From assembly GCA_039794405.1 (NCBI GenBank), contig JBDIVL010000026.1:1-63956 (forward strand): a DNA stretch of 63,956 nucleotides. The letters run 5' to 3'. The translations under genes and the position numbers were made by a program. Positions 53,907 to 62,573 of the stretch are shown piece by piece; position 1 is the first letter of the stretch, and every line of letters begins with the position of its first letter. The notes beneath the pieces were generated by a model, which had not been told where the DNA came from, did not search any database, and saw nothing but the letters and a program-made list of their open reading frames with translations. The stretch comes from JBDIVL01 sp039794405 (GTDB taxonomy: Bacteria > Planctomycetota > Brocadiia > Brocadiales > Brocadiaceae).

Positions 53907-54528
53907 ATCTATTATATTCGATATGGATGGTGTGCTTATTGATGCCAAAGAGTGGCACTATGAGGCATTAAACAAGTCATTAGGGCTTTTTGGAATGGAA
54001 ATTAGTAAATATGACCATCTCGTGACTTATGATGGATTGCCAACAAAAAAGAAATTAGAGATGCTTACTATTGAGAGAGGACTTCCCAAGGGACTCCATA
54101 CTTTTATAAATGATATGAAACAGGTTTATACGACAGAATTAATTCATGCCAGATGCAAACCTGTTTTTTATCATCAATATGCCCTGTCAAAATTAAAGGC
54201 CGAAGGGTATAAACTTGCCGTTTGTTCAAATTCCGTTAAAAATACCATAGAATTAATGATGAAAAAATCAAAACTTTTAGAATACTTAGAGTTTTTCCTA
54301 TCCAATCAAGATGTAGTGCAAGCAAAACCACATCCAGAAATATATACAAAAGCAATAGAGAGATTAGGATTTTCCCCACAAGAATGCATTATAGTAGAAG
54401 ATAATGAAAATGGTATAAAAGCCGCTCTTGCAAGCGGAGCATATCTGTTAAAGGTTTCCGGCGTTGATGATGTAAACTATCAAAATATTAAAGCAAGAAT
54501 AAAAGAAATAGAGGTTGATTCACAATGA
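53893..54528 (+). CDS. HAD-family hydrolase, beta-phosphoglucomutase-like subclass
   Basis: The 211-residue protein has all four HAD motifs: FDMDGVLID (I), AVCSNSV (II), AKPHPEIY (III, Lys) and IVEDNENGI (IV). The helical cap of subclass I points to a small phosphosugar or polyol-phosphate substrate. GTG at 53893 is chosen because AAGGGAG lies 7 bp before it. It overlaps the preceding gene by 14 bp and the next by 4 bp (ATGA). Confidence 0.87.
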   Translation: MVTIKSIIFDMDGVLIDAKEWHYEALNKSLGLFGMEISKYDHLVTYDGLPTKKKLEMLTIERGLPKGLHTFINDMKQVYTTELIHARCKPVFYHQYALSKLKAEGYKLAVCSNSVKNTIELMMKKSKLLEYLEFFLSNQDVVQAKPHPEIYTKAIERLGFSPQECIIVEDNENGIKAALASGAYLLKVSGVDDVNYQNIKARIKEIEVDSQ

Positions 54529-55280
54529 TTAACATCCTAATACCGCTGGGTGGGAAATCTCCATTTTTTGATAACGAGGAATATCCATTTCCTAAACCTC
54601 TTATTGAAATACATGACAAACCGATGATAGAAATAGTCCTTGAGAATCTTTATAGTATAAAGAGGAAAAAAAAATTCATTTTTATAGTTAACCCAGGTGA
54701 TTGTCACAAATACCATATAGATAATACGCTAAAACTCCTTACGGATAACAACTGTATTATTATAAAACTTGCGGGCGAAACGAAAGGCGCTGTTTGTAGT
54801 TGCTTGATGGCAATAGAATATATTAATAACCAAGATAAATTGCTTATTTCAAATGGTGATCAGGTAATAAATAAAGACCTGAGCGAAATCTTAGATCATT
54901 TCGAAAAGATAAGTATAGATGCAGGAACCGTTTGTTTTGATTCAGTACACCCCAAATGGTCGTATGTTAGGCTAGATAAGAATAATAAAATCGTAGAAAC
55001 CGCAGAAAAAAGGCCTATAAGTAAAAATGCCATTGCAGGACTATATTATTTTAAGCATGGTAGCGATTTTATAACATCTGCCATGAAATCTATAGAAAAG
55101 GATGCAAATGTAAATGGTTTATATTATATAGCACCAACACTTAACGAAATGGTGTTAGAAAATAAAAATCTCGAAATCTTTAAAATACAAAATAATCAGT
55201 ATCATTCATTTTATTCACCTCAAAAAATAAAGGAATATGAGAAAAAACTTAACAGTAGTAAATTTAAGTTTTTTGAATGA
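54525..55280 (+). CDS. Sugar nucleotidyltransferase-like protein (divergent)
   Basis: The 251-residue protein has an NTP-transferase fold: MINILIPLGGKSPFF then FPKPLIEIHDKPMIE, SNGDQVINKDL in the metal site and a C-terminal YYIAPTLNEMV. The nucleotide-binding loop lacks the usual Gly-x-Gly-Thr/Ser-Arg (it reads GGKSPFFDN), so catalysis may differ from its intact paralogue at 55664. Together they may form a nucleotide-activation step for an unusual sugar or polyol phosphate. Confidence 0.8.
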   Translation: MINILIPLGGKSPFFDNEEYPFPKPLIEIHDKPMIEIVLENLYSIKRKKKFIFIVNPGDCHKYHIDNTLKLLTDNNCIIIKLAGETKGAVCSCLMAIEYINNQDKLLISNGDQVINKDLSEILDHFEKISIDAGTVCFDSVHPKWSYVRLDKNNKIVETAEKRPISKNAIAGLYYFKHGSDFITSAMKSIEKDANVNGLYYIAPTLNEMVLENKNLEIFKIQNNQYHSFYSPQKIKEYEKKLNSSKFKFFE

Positions 55281-55330
55281 AATTTTATTAATAGGTATGC
55301 ATAAAAACTCCAGAAGAAAAAGGAAACTAA

Positions 55331-55654
55331 ATGCGAACTGAAAAATTAGAAAATATGATAAGGGGATGGTTCGTGGGTAATTTCGAACCTACCATTTATA
55401 AGACAAACGATGTTGAAGTTGCTATCCAAAAATATAAAGCAGGCGATTATGAAAAAGAACACTTTCATAAAATCGCTACTGAAATAACAGTAATTGTCAG
55501 TGGGGAAGTAACTATGAATAAAAAAAGATATAAAGAAGGCGATATCATAATTATAGAACCTTCAGAATCAGCAGATTTCTTTGCAATTACAGATGCAATA
55601 ACGACTGTCGTTAAAATACCTGGCGCAAATAACGACAAACACATCAATAATTAG
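55331..55654 (+). CDS. Small cupin protein
   Basis: The 107-residue single-domain cupin has YEKEHFHKIATEITVIVSGEVTMN (His pair and Glu as metal ligands) and KEGDIIIIEPSE as the second motif. It lies between two paralogous nucleotidyltransferases. Function could be isomerisation or regulation of sugar substrates. AAGGA lies upstream of the start. Confidence 0.85.
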   Translation: MRTEKLENMIRGWFVGNFEPTIYKTNDVEVAIQKYKAGDYEKEHFHKIATEITVIVSGEVTMNKKRYKEGDIIIIEPSESADFFAITDAITTVVKIPGANNDKHINN

Positions 55655-55663
55655 AGGGCTATC

Positions 55664-56413
55664 ATGTTAAACATAGTAATACCAATGGCTGGAAAAGGAA
55701 GCAGATTCAAAAAGGAAGGGTACAAATTACCTAAGCCTTTAATACCTGTGCATGGTAAGCCGATGATAGAAGTAGTAATAAACAATATCCGGCCCAAAAC
55801 AGAACATCAATTTATCTTTATATGTCTTAAAGAACACATAGACATGTATCAAATTGAAAAACATTTAAAAAAATGGGCACCGGGATGCAAGATTATTACA
55901 ATTGATAGTGTCACTGAAGGGGCAGCGTGTACAGTGCTACTTGCAAAAAAGTATATCAATAATAATGAATCATTAATGATAGCAAATAGTGACCAATGGA
56001 TAGATATAGACATCAATAATTATCTCACAGCAATAGAAAACGGTATAGATGGATTAATCATGACCATGTGGGCTGATGATCCAAAATGGTCTTTTGTACG
56101 ATTCGATGATAAAGGGAATGTCATTGAGGTTGTTGAAAAACAAGTTGTTTCCAACGAGGCAACGGTAGGAATTTATAACTTCAAATACGGTAGTTTTTTT
56201 GTGGAAGCAGCGGAAAGCATGATTGCAAAAAACCTACGTGTAAACAATGAGTTCTATGTAGCACCGGTGTACAATGAGATGATTCAAAGAGGGGTGGCAA
56301 TAGCGGTATATAATATTGGAAAAGATTTAGGTGGCATGTATGGACTGGGTATCCCTTCCGATCTACGGAAATTTGAAACATTAGAAGTTTCGAAAAAAGC
56401 AGTTAATTTTTAG
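55664..56413 (+). CDS. Sugar nucleotidyltransferase
   Basis: The 249-residue NTP-transferase has the complete loop MAGKGSRFKKEGYKLPKPLIPVHGKPMIE, the metal-site segment ANSDQWIDID and WSFVRFDDKG shared with the paralogue at 54525. It is the probable active nucleotidyltransferase of the cassette, making an NDP-activated sugar or polyol for the capsule. AGAGGG precedes the ATG. The fold matches the GlmU-N/RmlA class; the donor base is unknown. Confidence 0.87.
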   Translation: MLNIVIPMAGKGSRFKKEGYKLPKPLIPVHGKPMIEVVINNIRPKTEHQFIFICLKEHIDMYQIEKHLKKWAPGCKIITIDSVTEGAACTVLLAKKYINNNESLMIANSDQWIDIDINNYLTAIENGIDGLIMTMWADDPKWSFVRFDDKGNVIEVVEKQVVSNEATVGIYNFKYGSFFVEAAESMIAKNLRVNNEFYVAPVYNEMIQRGVAIAVYNIGKDLGGMYGLGIPSDLRKFETLEVSKKAVNF

Positions 56414-56591
56414 ATTAAAACATTATCCAACTTAAACTCAGTATTATACCTCTTTCTCTCCATCCCCAAAATCTCCTTCCTTTGTTACCCAGTCTTGAGT
56501 ATATTTTTTTATCTTATTTTACTGTCCAATTTTTGGAGTACATTACAGTTGACACTTTTTTAATTTTCCTTGAGATGTCTGAAACAAAATA

Positions 56592-58049
56592 ATGAAAAAA
56601 ATCTCCCTAATCTGCATTATATTCTTCATTTCTCTGGTGATATTTTTTGCAATATTTATTTATTATCCAAATACAAATGATGATAATAATAACCAAAAAC
56701 CAAATATTATTCTTATCGTTATTGACACATTAAGACCCGACCATTTGAGTTGTTATGGACATAATAGAAAAACTAGCCCTAATATTGATTCTATTGCTCA
56801 AAAAGGAGTAACATTCTTAAATCATTTTTCTACATCATCCATAACTATGACTTCTACAGCGTCTATTTTTACTGGATTACTTCCCTATAAACATATGGCT
56901 GCTTTTCCTCACCCAATAAAACCAAGGGCCCTTACAATTTCTGAGTTGTTGAAAACAATTGGCTATACTACTGTAGGTTTTATTGGAAATGTTCAGGTAA
57001 GCAAAGAATTTGGATTCGGAAGGGGATTTGATACTTATTATGAAGAGGAAGTTACTGACAAAGTTAACAATGTGAAGGATGCAAAGATAGTCTTGACAAT
57101 ACCTTATCTAGATAGAAATATTGCCGATAAAAGTATGTCGTGGTTAAGGGAAAACCAAGATAAAAATTTTTTCATGTATATTCATTTTCTCGGTGGACAT
57201 CATCCTTATAAGTCTTATCAACCATTCAAAGATTATTTTATAGATGGTGATAAATACGAAAATCAAATTGATTTTTTCAATTTACTAGATGAAAAATATA
57301 CAGATAGTTTGTTTTCAAAATTTCCTGATTTATTGGAAATATTTAATGCTATCTATGATAACAAGATACGTCAGATTGATTCATATATTGGAGAAATATA
57401 TAACACTCTTAAAGAGGTGGAGTTATTAAATAATACTTTATTGATTATCACTTCTGATCACGGTGAAGAATTTTATGAACACGGGTCTTTTTACCATGGC
57501 GCAACACTTTTCGAAGAAGTTATTAAAGTCCCTCTGGTAATTTCATATCCTAAATTATTAAAAATGAATTATTATGAGCCAATCATGAGCCAGTCAACAG
57601 ATATATTACCCTCCATTTTAGAGCTATTGAATATCAAATGCCCTCAAGATATTGATGGTAGTAGTTTTCTTTCCATAATTAAAAAGAGTAAACTTTCATT
57701 CATAAATAAATTATTCTCTAAAGATAGGGATAAAATATTCTGTGAACTATTTTGCCCAACGCAAGACCCGAAGTATGCCCTCTTTGCTGTCCGTAGTAAA
57801 GATTATAAAATTATTAAAAAATTGTCATTCAAACCTCGGACAAAGCAAGAATCTTTAGCCTTTCATTTAAGGGCTGATCCGTTTGAGAAGATGAATCTGA
57901 GTGATGCAAATGGTATGGAAACAATCCTTGAAAAGGCTATTGATAAGGCAAATAGTCATATAAAAACAATGCTTAATGAAAATAGTTATGAGGAAAAATT
58001 GGATAAAAACGTAATCGAACAATTAAGAAGTTTAGGCTATATCCAATAG
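56592..58049 (+). CDS. Sulfatase-superfamily membrane-anchored enzyme (phosphoglycerol/phospho-transferase-like)
   Basis: The 485-residue protein has an N-terminal TM helix (about 5-25) and an alkaline-phosphatase-fold domain outside the membrane: IVIDTLRPDHLSCYG (metal site), HGEEFYEHG (second metal site). The usual sulfatase C/S-x-P-x-R is replaced by TMTSTAS, placing Thr85 where the nucleophile sits, as in LTA-synthase and related transferases. It is therefore more likely a phospho-group transferase or hydrolase on the glycan than a sulfatase. It ends the polysaccharide locus. Confidence 0.8.
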   Translation: MKKISLICIIFFISLVIFFAIFIYYPNTNDDNNNQKPNIILIVIDTLRPDHLSCYGHNRKTSPNIDSIAQKGVTFLNHFSTSSITMTSTASIFTGLLPYKHMAAFPHPIKPRALTISELLKTIGYTTVGFIGNVQVSKEFGFGRGFDTYYEEEVTDKVNNVKDAKIVLTIPYLDRNIADKSMSWLRENQDKNFFMYIHFLGGHHPYKSYQPFKDYFIDGDKYENQIDFFNLLDEKYTDSLFSKFPDLLEIFNAIYDNKIRQIDSYIGEIYNTLKEVELLNNTLLIITSDHGEEFYEHGSFYHGATLFEEVIKVPLVISYPKLLKMNYYEPIMSQSTDILPSILELLNIKCPQDIDGSSFLSIIKKSKLSFINKLFSKDRDKIFCELFCPTQDPKYALFAVRSKDYKIIKKLSFKPRTKQESLAFHLRADPFEKMNLSDANGMETILEKAIDKANSHIKTMLNENSYEEKLDKNVIEQLRSLGYIQ

Positions 58050-58150
58050 ATAAAATAAAGGATAACTTTTGAAGTTAGGCTTGTAATTAAACAAAACTTA
58101 CGTTCGGGGAGCTATCTGTTTTATGCAAGATTCGGGTAGGAAGTCACAAG

Positions 58151-59188
58151 GGGTCAAACCTTCGTATTTCAATTGACAAGCTATGAGAAGTAGATAGAAT
58201 GTAGAACCATGGCAAGATCGTTACGATTGGAGTTTGAAGGCGCTTTTTATCATATTACATCACGAGGCAATCTGAGAGACAGAATATTCTTTGATGATAA
58301 AGACAGGGAAAAGTTTTTGGAGATACTACAAAGAACAAAGGAGAGGTATGGATACCTCCTCCACGCATATGCCTTGATGGAAAATCACTATCACCTTTTT
58401 CTGGAAACACCAAAGGCAAATATCTCTCAGATAATGCAGAATATTAACACAAGTTATACAGTTTACATAAACAAAAGACATAAAAGATTTGGTCACCTAT
58501 TTCAAGGGAGATTTAAGGGAATAATCGTGGACAAAGAAACCTACCTAATTGTTCTGTCCAGATATATTCATTTAAATCCGGTACGAGCTAGAATTGTGAA
58601 AAATCCGGAGGATTATAGATGGACAAGCTACAGGGAATATATCGGTGCCTGTAAAGAAAAAGAATCGATAGTAGATACAGCAGAAACCCTTTCGTACTTT
58701 TCCAAGACAAAGACTGCTGCAATGACAGCATACAGAGAGTTTGTGAAGGAAGGCATTGGAGAAAAAAATAATCCCTTGGAAGATGTGGAAGCTGGAGTTC
58801 TCCTTGGTAGTAAAATATTTATAGCAAAAATAAGAAGTATGTTACAGAGAAGGAAACCTGAGGAAGAGATTCCTCAGATGAAAAGACTCAGAGAAATAAT
58901 TCCTGTAGATAAAGTTGTAAAAGTTTGTTGTAATTATTATGGCAAAAAGGAAGAAGAATTACTGAAAAAGGGCAAAGAAAAAGAGGAAAGACAAACAGCA
59001 ATATATTTATCAAAAATAATGAGTAATACGAAGAATGTAGAAATTGGGAGGTGTTTTGGTATAAAGGGGTCAACAGTAAGTGAAGCACTAAAGCGAGTAG
59101 AAACCAGGCTAAAAAGAGATAAAATATTCCAGAATGAGATTGAAATATTAAAAAAACAATTAATTATTGAACAATGAAGGTTTGACCC
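58151..59188 (+). mobile_element. RAYT element bounded by a 13-bp inverted repeat
   Basis: GGGTCAAACCTTC (58151-58163) and GAAGGTTTGACCC (59176-59188) are perfect inverted copies enclosing the transposase gene. The left end plus about 28 bp (to CAAGCTATGAGAAG) recurs at 61180-61220, fused to the end of an istA fragment. Confidence 0.75.
58209..59177 (+). CDS. REP-associated tyrosine transposase (Y1/HUH) with DnaA-C-like tail
   Basis: The 322-residue protein has the IS200-like HUH domain: FYHITSRGN, the HxH motif in ENHYHLF (His60, His62) and the catalytic Tyr region NTSYTVYINKRH. Residues about 215-322 resemble DnaA domain IV, the helix-turn-helix that reads DnaA boxes (VCCNYYGKKEEELLKKGK, YLSKIM, IGRCFGIKGSTVSEALKR), a known addition in this transposase group. 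RAYTs mobilise or maintain REP-like palindromes. Stop and right inverted repeat overlap. It is intact and could act on the hairpin repeats elsewhere in the window (inference). Confidence 0.88.
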   Translation: MARSLRLEFEGAFYHITSRGNLRDRIFFDDKDREKFLEILQRTKERYGYLLHAYALMENHYHLFLETPKANISQIMQNINTSYTVYINKRHKRFGHLFQGRFKGIIVDKETYLIVLSRYIHLNPVRARIVKNPEDYRWTSYREYIGACKEKESIVDTAETLSYFSKTKTAAMTAYREFVKEGIGEKNNPLEDVEAGVLLGSKIFIAKIRSMLQRRKPEEEIPQMKRLREIIPVDKVVKVCCNYYGKKEEELLKKGKEKEERQTAIYLSKIMSNTKNVEIGRCFGIKGSTVSEALKRVETRLKRDKIFQNEIEILKKQLIIEQ

Positions 59189-59199
59189 GGGAGGTAAAA

Positions 59200-59427
59200 A
59201 TGTCATCAATATATAAAGAAAAAATTACAGAAGAAATGGAGAGGATTCCTGAAGAAATGATGCCAAAACTATACAAAATTGTTCACCTGTTGGTTACTGA
59301 GTTAATGCCAAAGATAAAAAAAACAGGGAATCGTGGTTCGTTGAAAGGAATCTGGAGAGATAGTCAGATTGATGAATCATTGTTTCTTGAAGCAAGGAAA
59401 TCTCTCTTTCCTTACGAATATAAGTAA
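59200..59427 (+). CDS. Putative VapB-type antitoxin (DUF2281-like)
   Basis: The 75-residue protein has a helical N-terminus (EEMERIPEEMMPKLYKIVHLLV) and a Gly-Ser-Leu-Lys-Gly-x-W-rich tail (GSLKGIWRDSQIDESLFLEARKSLF), the pattern of antitoxins next to PIN toxins. GGGAGGT lies directly before ATG at 59200, so the longer frame is rejected. A PIN toxin follows after 9 bp. Confidence 0.75.
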   Translation: MSSIYKEKITEEMERIPEEMMPKLYKIVHLLVTELMPKIKKTGNRGSLKGIWRDSQIDESLFLEARKSLFPYEYK

Positions 59428-59436
59428 GGGATGCCC

Positions 59437-59822
59437 ATGCAATATGTAACCGATGCACATTCCTTGTGTGGTATTTTACTGATGACACTCGTTTAAGCAA
59501 GAAAGCATTGGAGGCTTTTGAGCAAACTACAAAAGAAGGCCTAATTATAGTTCCATCTATTATTCTTGCAGAAATAATGTATATCGCTAAAAAAGGCAGG
59601 ATTACTCTTACTTTTGAAGAAACCGTTAAGAGAATAGAAGAATATGAGAACTTTGATATAGCTCCACTGGATGCTGATATCCTTAGGGTGGCAGATAAAA
59701 TCGACTTGGACTTGGAAATGCATGACAAGCTGATTATAGCAACCGCTCTTTATTTCAAAGCAACTTTGATTACTAAAGATGAGCGGATAAAAGAAGCCGG
59801 AACATGTTCAACTATTTGGTAA
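59437..59822 (+). pseudogene. VapC-like PIN toxin with single-base frameshift
   Basis: ATG at 59437 starts MQYVTDAHSL, which stops soon after, while the next frame continues from residue 11 as WYFTDDTRLSKKALEAFEQ...LAEIMYIAKKG...MHDKLIIATALYFKATLITKDERI, the rest of a normal PIN domain. The bases at about 59462-59469 read TTGTGTGG where TTGGTGTGG would restore Leu-Val-Trp and the frame. A lost G explains the break. The catalytic Asp6, Glu and later Asp residues are otherwise present. AAGGG precedes the start. Confidence 0.8.
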
Positions 59823-60066
59823 GCTGGAATTATCGAAAAACAGATACGGCAAAAACCACCTCTCTGCGTGCGCTGCACAATCAGGTAGGCAAGGTGTCCA
59901 GATAATGGAATATGAAATAATAGGGAATGGAGAAATAAAGCTTTCCAGATTTGAAATGAAGATGCGATCAGGCGCTCTTAAGGCTCTTGTAAAGGCAAAA
60001 GAATGAAAAACTTGTTAAATCCACAGATTGCACAGATTTACGCAGATTAAAAACGGTTCACCGCAG
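59820..60066 (+). repeat. Duplicated segment of about 250 bp, copy 1, with a 33-residue frame
   Basis: It closely matches 63168-63410. Both hold an identical frame starting ATGGAATATGAAATA (here 59905-60006) for MEYEIIGNGEIK...ALKALVKAKE, and the frame is also open upstream of that ATG to the edge of the match. Differences upstream fall mainly at third codon positions. The copy ends in CCACAGATT/ACGCAGATT repeat sequence. Confidence 0.8.
59905..60006 (+). CDS. Small conserved ORF, 33 residues or C-terminal fragment, copy 1
   Basis: The peptide MEYEIIGNGEIK...VKAKE is basic at its end and belongs to no family I recognise. An identical copy is encoded at 63256-63357. Reading the frame upstream gives YGKNHLSACAAQSGRQGV before the Met in both copies, so this may be the C-terminal piece of a longer, truncated gene. 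No ribosome binding site is evident. Confidence 0.4.
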   Translation: MEYEIIGNGEIKLSRFEMKMRSGALKALVKAKE

Positions 60067-60198
60067 GGTGGGTGGCAAACCTAACCTATTGACAAATCCA
60101 GACTGGTTTATTAGGTTATCACCATGGCAAAACCATTACGAAAACAAGAACATCAACTGTTTAATTAAAACCTATTATTCACAGATGAGGAAATAAAC

Positions 60199-60528
60199 TT
60201 AACTCTGGTTTGATTTTTGAGCCATCTGTCTACGCTTTAGCCAACGCTCGAATGAGGCTTGGCTCTCACTCGACTTCTTGCCAAGTAATATCCCTTCAAC
60301 CCCTATATCTTCATCCAAATCAGGCCAGTGAATGCCATACCCTGCTCCACTGATTTGAAAGTTGCCCCGCTCTGCAGGCGTTCCATACGCTAAACGCGGA
60401 TACCAGCCAATTGGAATAGCGATCGTACGACCATCTTCTAAATCGACAGATAAGGTATCGTCTGTAACAGATACATTGATAATCCTAATTGGTGTGATGG
60501 TTAGAGTGGCAGAATGCGTCCCATTCAT
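60199..60528 (-). CDS. DUF2442 family protein
   Basis: The 109-residue protein has the DUF2442 core NVSVTDDTLSVDLEDGRTIAIPIGWYPRL and HWPDLDEDIGVEGILLG. This family pairs with DUF4160 proteins in toxin-antitoxin-like modules, and the DUF4160 gene precedes it here with a 44-bp overlap. It is probably the antitoxin or partner half; evidence for toxicity in this family is limited. Confidence 0.87.
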   Translation of the reverse strand: MNGTHSATLTITPIRIINVSVTDDTLSVDLEDGRTIAIPIGWYPRLAYGTPAERGNFQISGAGYGIHWPDLDEDIGVEGILLGKKSSESQASFERWLKRRQMAQKSNQS

Positions 60529-60739
60529 TTCTTAAGGTCTCCAAATTGTCTCGCATAATACGCTCAATATCCCGTAATTCTTTTCGTTTAAAACCATAGT
60601 TTGCGGCCAAGGACACATCAGGGTCAAGCCAAAATTTGGCACTCATATTCTCTCGGTCAACGTGCATATGGCGTGGTTCACCGCAATCATAGGAATAGAA
60701 GTAAACACGATAAGGACCGATACGTAAAGCTGTTGGCAT
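60485..60739 (-). CDS. DUF4160 family protein
   Basis: The 84-residue protein reads MPTALRIGPYRVYFYSYDCGEPRHMHVDRENMSAKFWLDPD, the hallmark of DUF4160 (EPRHMHV motif). ATG at 60739 is used rather than the GTG at 60748. It overlaps the DUF2442 gene, which reads in another frame; the pair is on the minus strand. Confidence 0.88.
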   Translation of the reverse strand: MPTALRIGPYRVYFYSYDCGEPRHMHVDRENMSAKFWLDPDVSLAANYGFKRKELRDIERIMRDNLETLRNEWDAFCHSNHHTN

Positions 60740-61015
60740 CTTTTTCACACATCCAGAGATAGAGTGACCTCAGCAACTGCTATAGAAGGTTTACATCGTT
60801 CGTGACAAAAGACATACTCAGTTTATCATGATCTTAGTCGTTTGGCAATAGTTTGTATAGTCAAATAAATCTATTTTTCAAAAACCTAAATTCCTAATAC
60901 TGGGGTCACCCATTAGAAGGCTTTTTGATGAGCGACAATTAGAATTCCCGTTTTTTAGAAGAAACCTATAGACTATCCAAGAAAATGAGTTTTATAGAAA
61001 TAGGAGGGTACTTGG

Positions 61016-61177
61016 ATGGTCACAGACAAGCAAGTGGGGATGCTGATGAGACTAATAAAAACGGAAAAGACACTAAATTTAGCAGCAAGTAAAGCTGGCA
61101 TGGACGAGAAAACAGCACGGAAATATTTTCGTAAGAGAGCACTGCCAAGTCAACAAAAGAAAGCAAAATCTCACAAA
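61016..61177 (+). pseudogene. IS21-family istA 5' fragment
   Basis: The frame MVTDKQVGMLMRLIKTEKTLNLAASKAGMDEKTARKYF...LPSQQKK matches the first 50 or so residues of IstA transposases (helix-turn-helix region). AGGAGGG sits ahead of the ATG. The match ends where the RAYT-associated repeat (GGGGTCAAACCTTC) begins, so the rest of the IS was lost. The frame runs on to 61219 through foreign sequence. Confidence 0.8.
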
Positions 61178-61220
61178 TGGGGTCAAACCTTCGCATTTCA
61201 ATTGACAAGCTATGAATAAG
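61178..61220 (+). repeat. RAYT-end repeat, solo copy
   Basis: GGGGTCAAACCTTCGCATTT followed by CAATTGACAAGCTATGAATA. It is nearly identical to the left end of the RAYT element at 58150-58190. Confidence 0.75.
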
Positions 61221-61515
61221 AGTGAGTTTATTGCGTTTATTGGATTTGTTGGGTCTAAGGCCGCAGATTTACGCAGATCAAAAACGGTTTAAAGGTAGTC
61301 CACCGCAAAGGCGCAGAGGACGCAAAGAAAAAACGCTGAAGGAGAAGTTCCTACCATACTTTGGACTGGAAGTTTTTATCATTCAATATTACTGCCACCT
61401 CTCCAATGCTAAAAAATTCGTTTCTATAAACAAATTCTCTATTTCCTGGTTTTTCATTAACAACTCACTCCTCTTTTTCAAAAGGATTTATAATCTTTAG
61501 CCTATTTTCAATTAT
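61221..61515. other. Intergenic repeat debris
   Basis: It contains CGCAGATTTACGCAGATC, AAAACGGTTTAAAGG and CCGCAAAGGCGCAGAGGACG, short sequences that recur at 59.99-60.06, 62.34-62.40 and 63.37-63.45 kb. No gene with a start signal is visible. Confidence 0.5.
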
Positions 61516-61881
61516 CTAGCCGTTTTTCATGTCTTCTGTATACAGTATTGAACAGTTATTTTCCAACGCTGAAGCAACAATAAGACTATCCCATATTGAA
61601 TAGCCATATTTGTTCTTTAATTCAAACGAAGATTCTATTGTTGCTTTGTTTACAGGTGAAAAATCAAGAATATCCATGAACTCTTTGGCATATGTTACGG
61701 ATTCATCATATGGTAAAATTTGCTTTTTAGTCGTTACTGCAACAAATTCGGTTATTACCTGAGAGCTTATTATTATTTCATCATTATCCACTATCAAATC
61801 TTTTACAATAGATTTTCTTGTAATATCAATAGATACATAATAAATTAGAATATTTGTATCAATAAAAATATTATCTTTCAT
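61516..61881 (-). CDS. VapC-like PIN-domain toxin
   Basis: The 121-residue protein has FIDTNILIYYVS (catalytic Asp8), QVITEFVAVT (Glu) and YSIWDSLIVASALENNCSILYTEDM (Asp pair), the layout of PIN endoribonucleases. It is complete. Its start overlaps the antitoxin gene by 11 bp on the minus strand, the usual antitoxin-toxin order. Confidence 0.9.
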   Translation of the reverse strand: MKDNIFIDTNILIYYVSIDITRKSIVKDLIVDNDEIIISSQVITEFVAVTTKKQILPYDESVTYAKEFMDILDFSPVNKATIESSFELKNKYGYSIWDSLIVASALENNCSILYTEDMKNG

Positions 61882-62092
61882 GTATCTCTTCTCTGTTGAA
61901 TTTATATCCTTCAGGTAAAACTCCCTTTGATTGATTATATATCTTCAATAATCTCTCTCTTCTTTCCGTTTTTTCTTCCTTTTCATCATAGGGTAATATT
62001 ATTACCTCTAATTTCTTATTTTTAAATTCATCAGGCAATCTTATTGTTAAATCCTCTGATTTTGACGTAATCAACTTTCTAATGGCTTTCAT
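61871..62092 (-). CDS. Putative antitoxin partner of the PIN toxin
   Basis: The 73-residue protein starts MKAIRKLITSKSEDLTIRLPDEFKNKKLEVIILPYDE, which resembles DUF2281/AbrB-like antitoxins, then a charged, likely unfolded tail that would wrap the toxin. ATG at 62092 is preferred to the TTG at 62098. It overlaps the toxin gene by 11 bp. Confidence 0.8.
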   Translation of the reverse strand: MKAIRKLITSKSEDLTIRLPDEFKNKKLEVIILPYDEKEEKTERRERLLKIYNQSKGVLPEGYKFNREEIHER

Positions 62093-62573
62093 AATCAATT
62101 GGTCTCCATCAATATTCTTCCTAAAGAATTTTCAAATTTCTCTATCCTATTTTCATTTGAAATATTAAATATATATATTGTGTTGACTGCAACCAGAAAG
62201 TCAAGATATTTATCAGAAACGATAGTAGGGGTAATTTTTGGATAGCATTATCAATTCTGAATTCCCCGTTTGCACGAGGACGGATCTGTTATGGCATGGC
62301 GCCGTTTCAATATTTTCTCGTTTATCGACGGATGTATGGGTTTGGGATAGAACTGTAATTTATCCACAGATTGCTCGGATTAAAAACGGTTTAATCGGTT
62401 TAAACGGCTTACCTACCTGAGACTACCCCTTGGGATCAGCATATACCTTCCTTGGTATCAAATCTCTATTAACGTTGATACAATCTCCTGTGCAAATTTT
62501 GTAAGGAAATACTTAATCATATTCTGTATAATTTGGTAATATGAATGGAAATTCTCCTTTTTAAAATATTGCT
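62093..62573. other. Intergenic stretch between toxin-antitoxin pairs
   Basis: About 480 bp with no credible gene. 62350-62410 holds CCACAGATTGCTCGGATT and AAAACGGTTTAATCGGTTTA, members of the same debris repeats found elsewhere at the right end of the window. Confidence 0.5.

Noticed and set aside
56592..58049. Arylsulfatase
   Set aside because: The C/S-x-P-x-R sulfatase motif is missing and Thr occupies the nucleophile position.
61016..61219. Intact 67-residue regulator with helix-turn-helix
   Set aside because: It matches the start of IstA and then runs into the RAYT-end repeat, so it is a transposase fragment.
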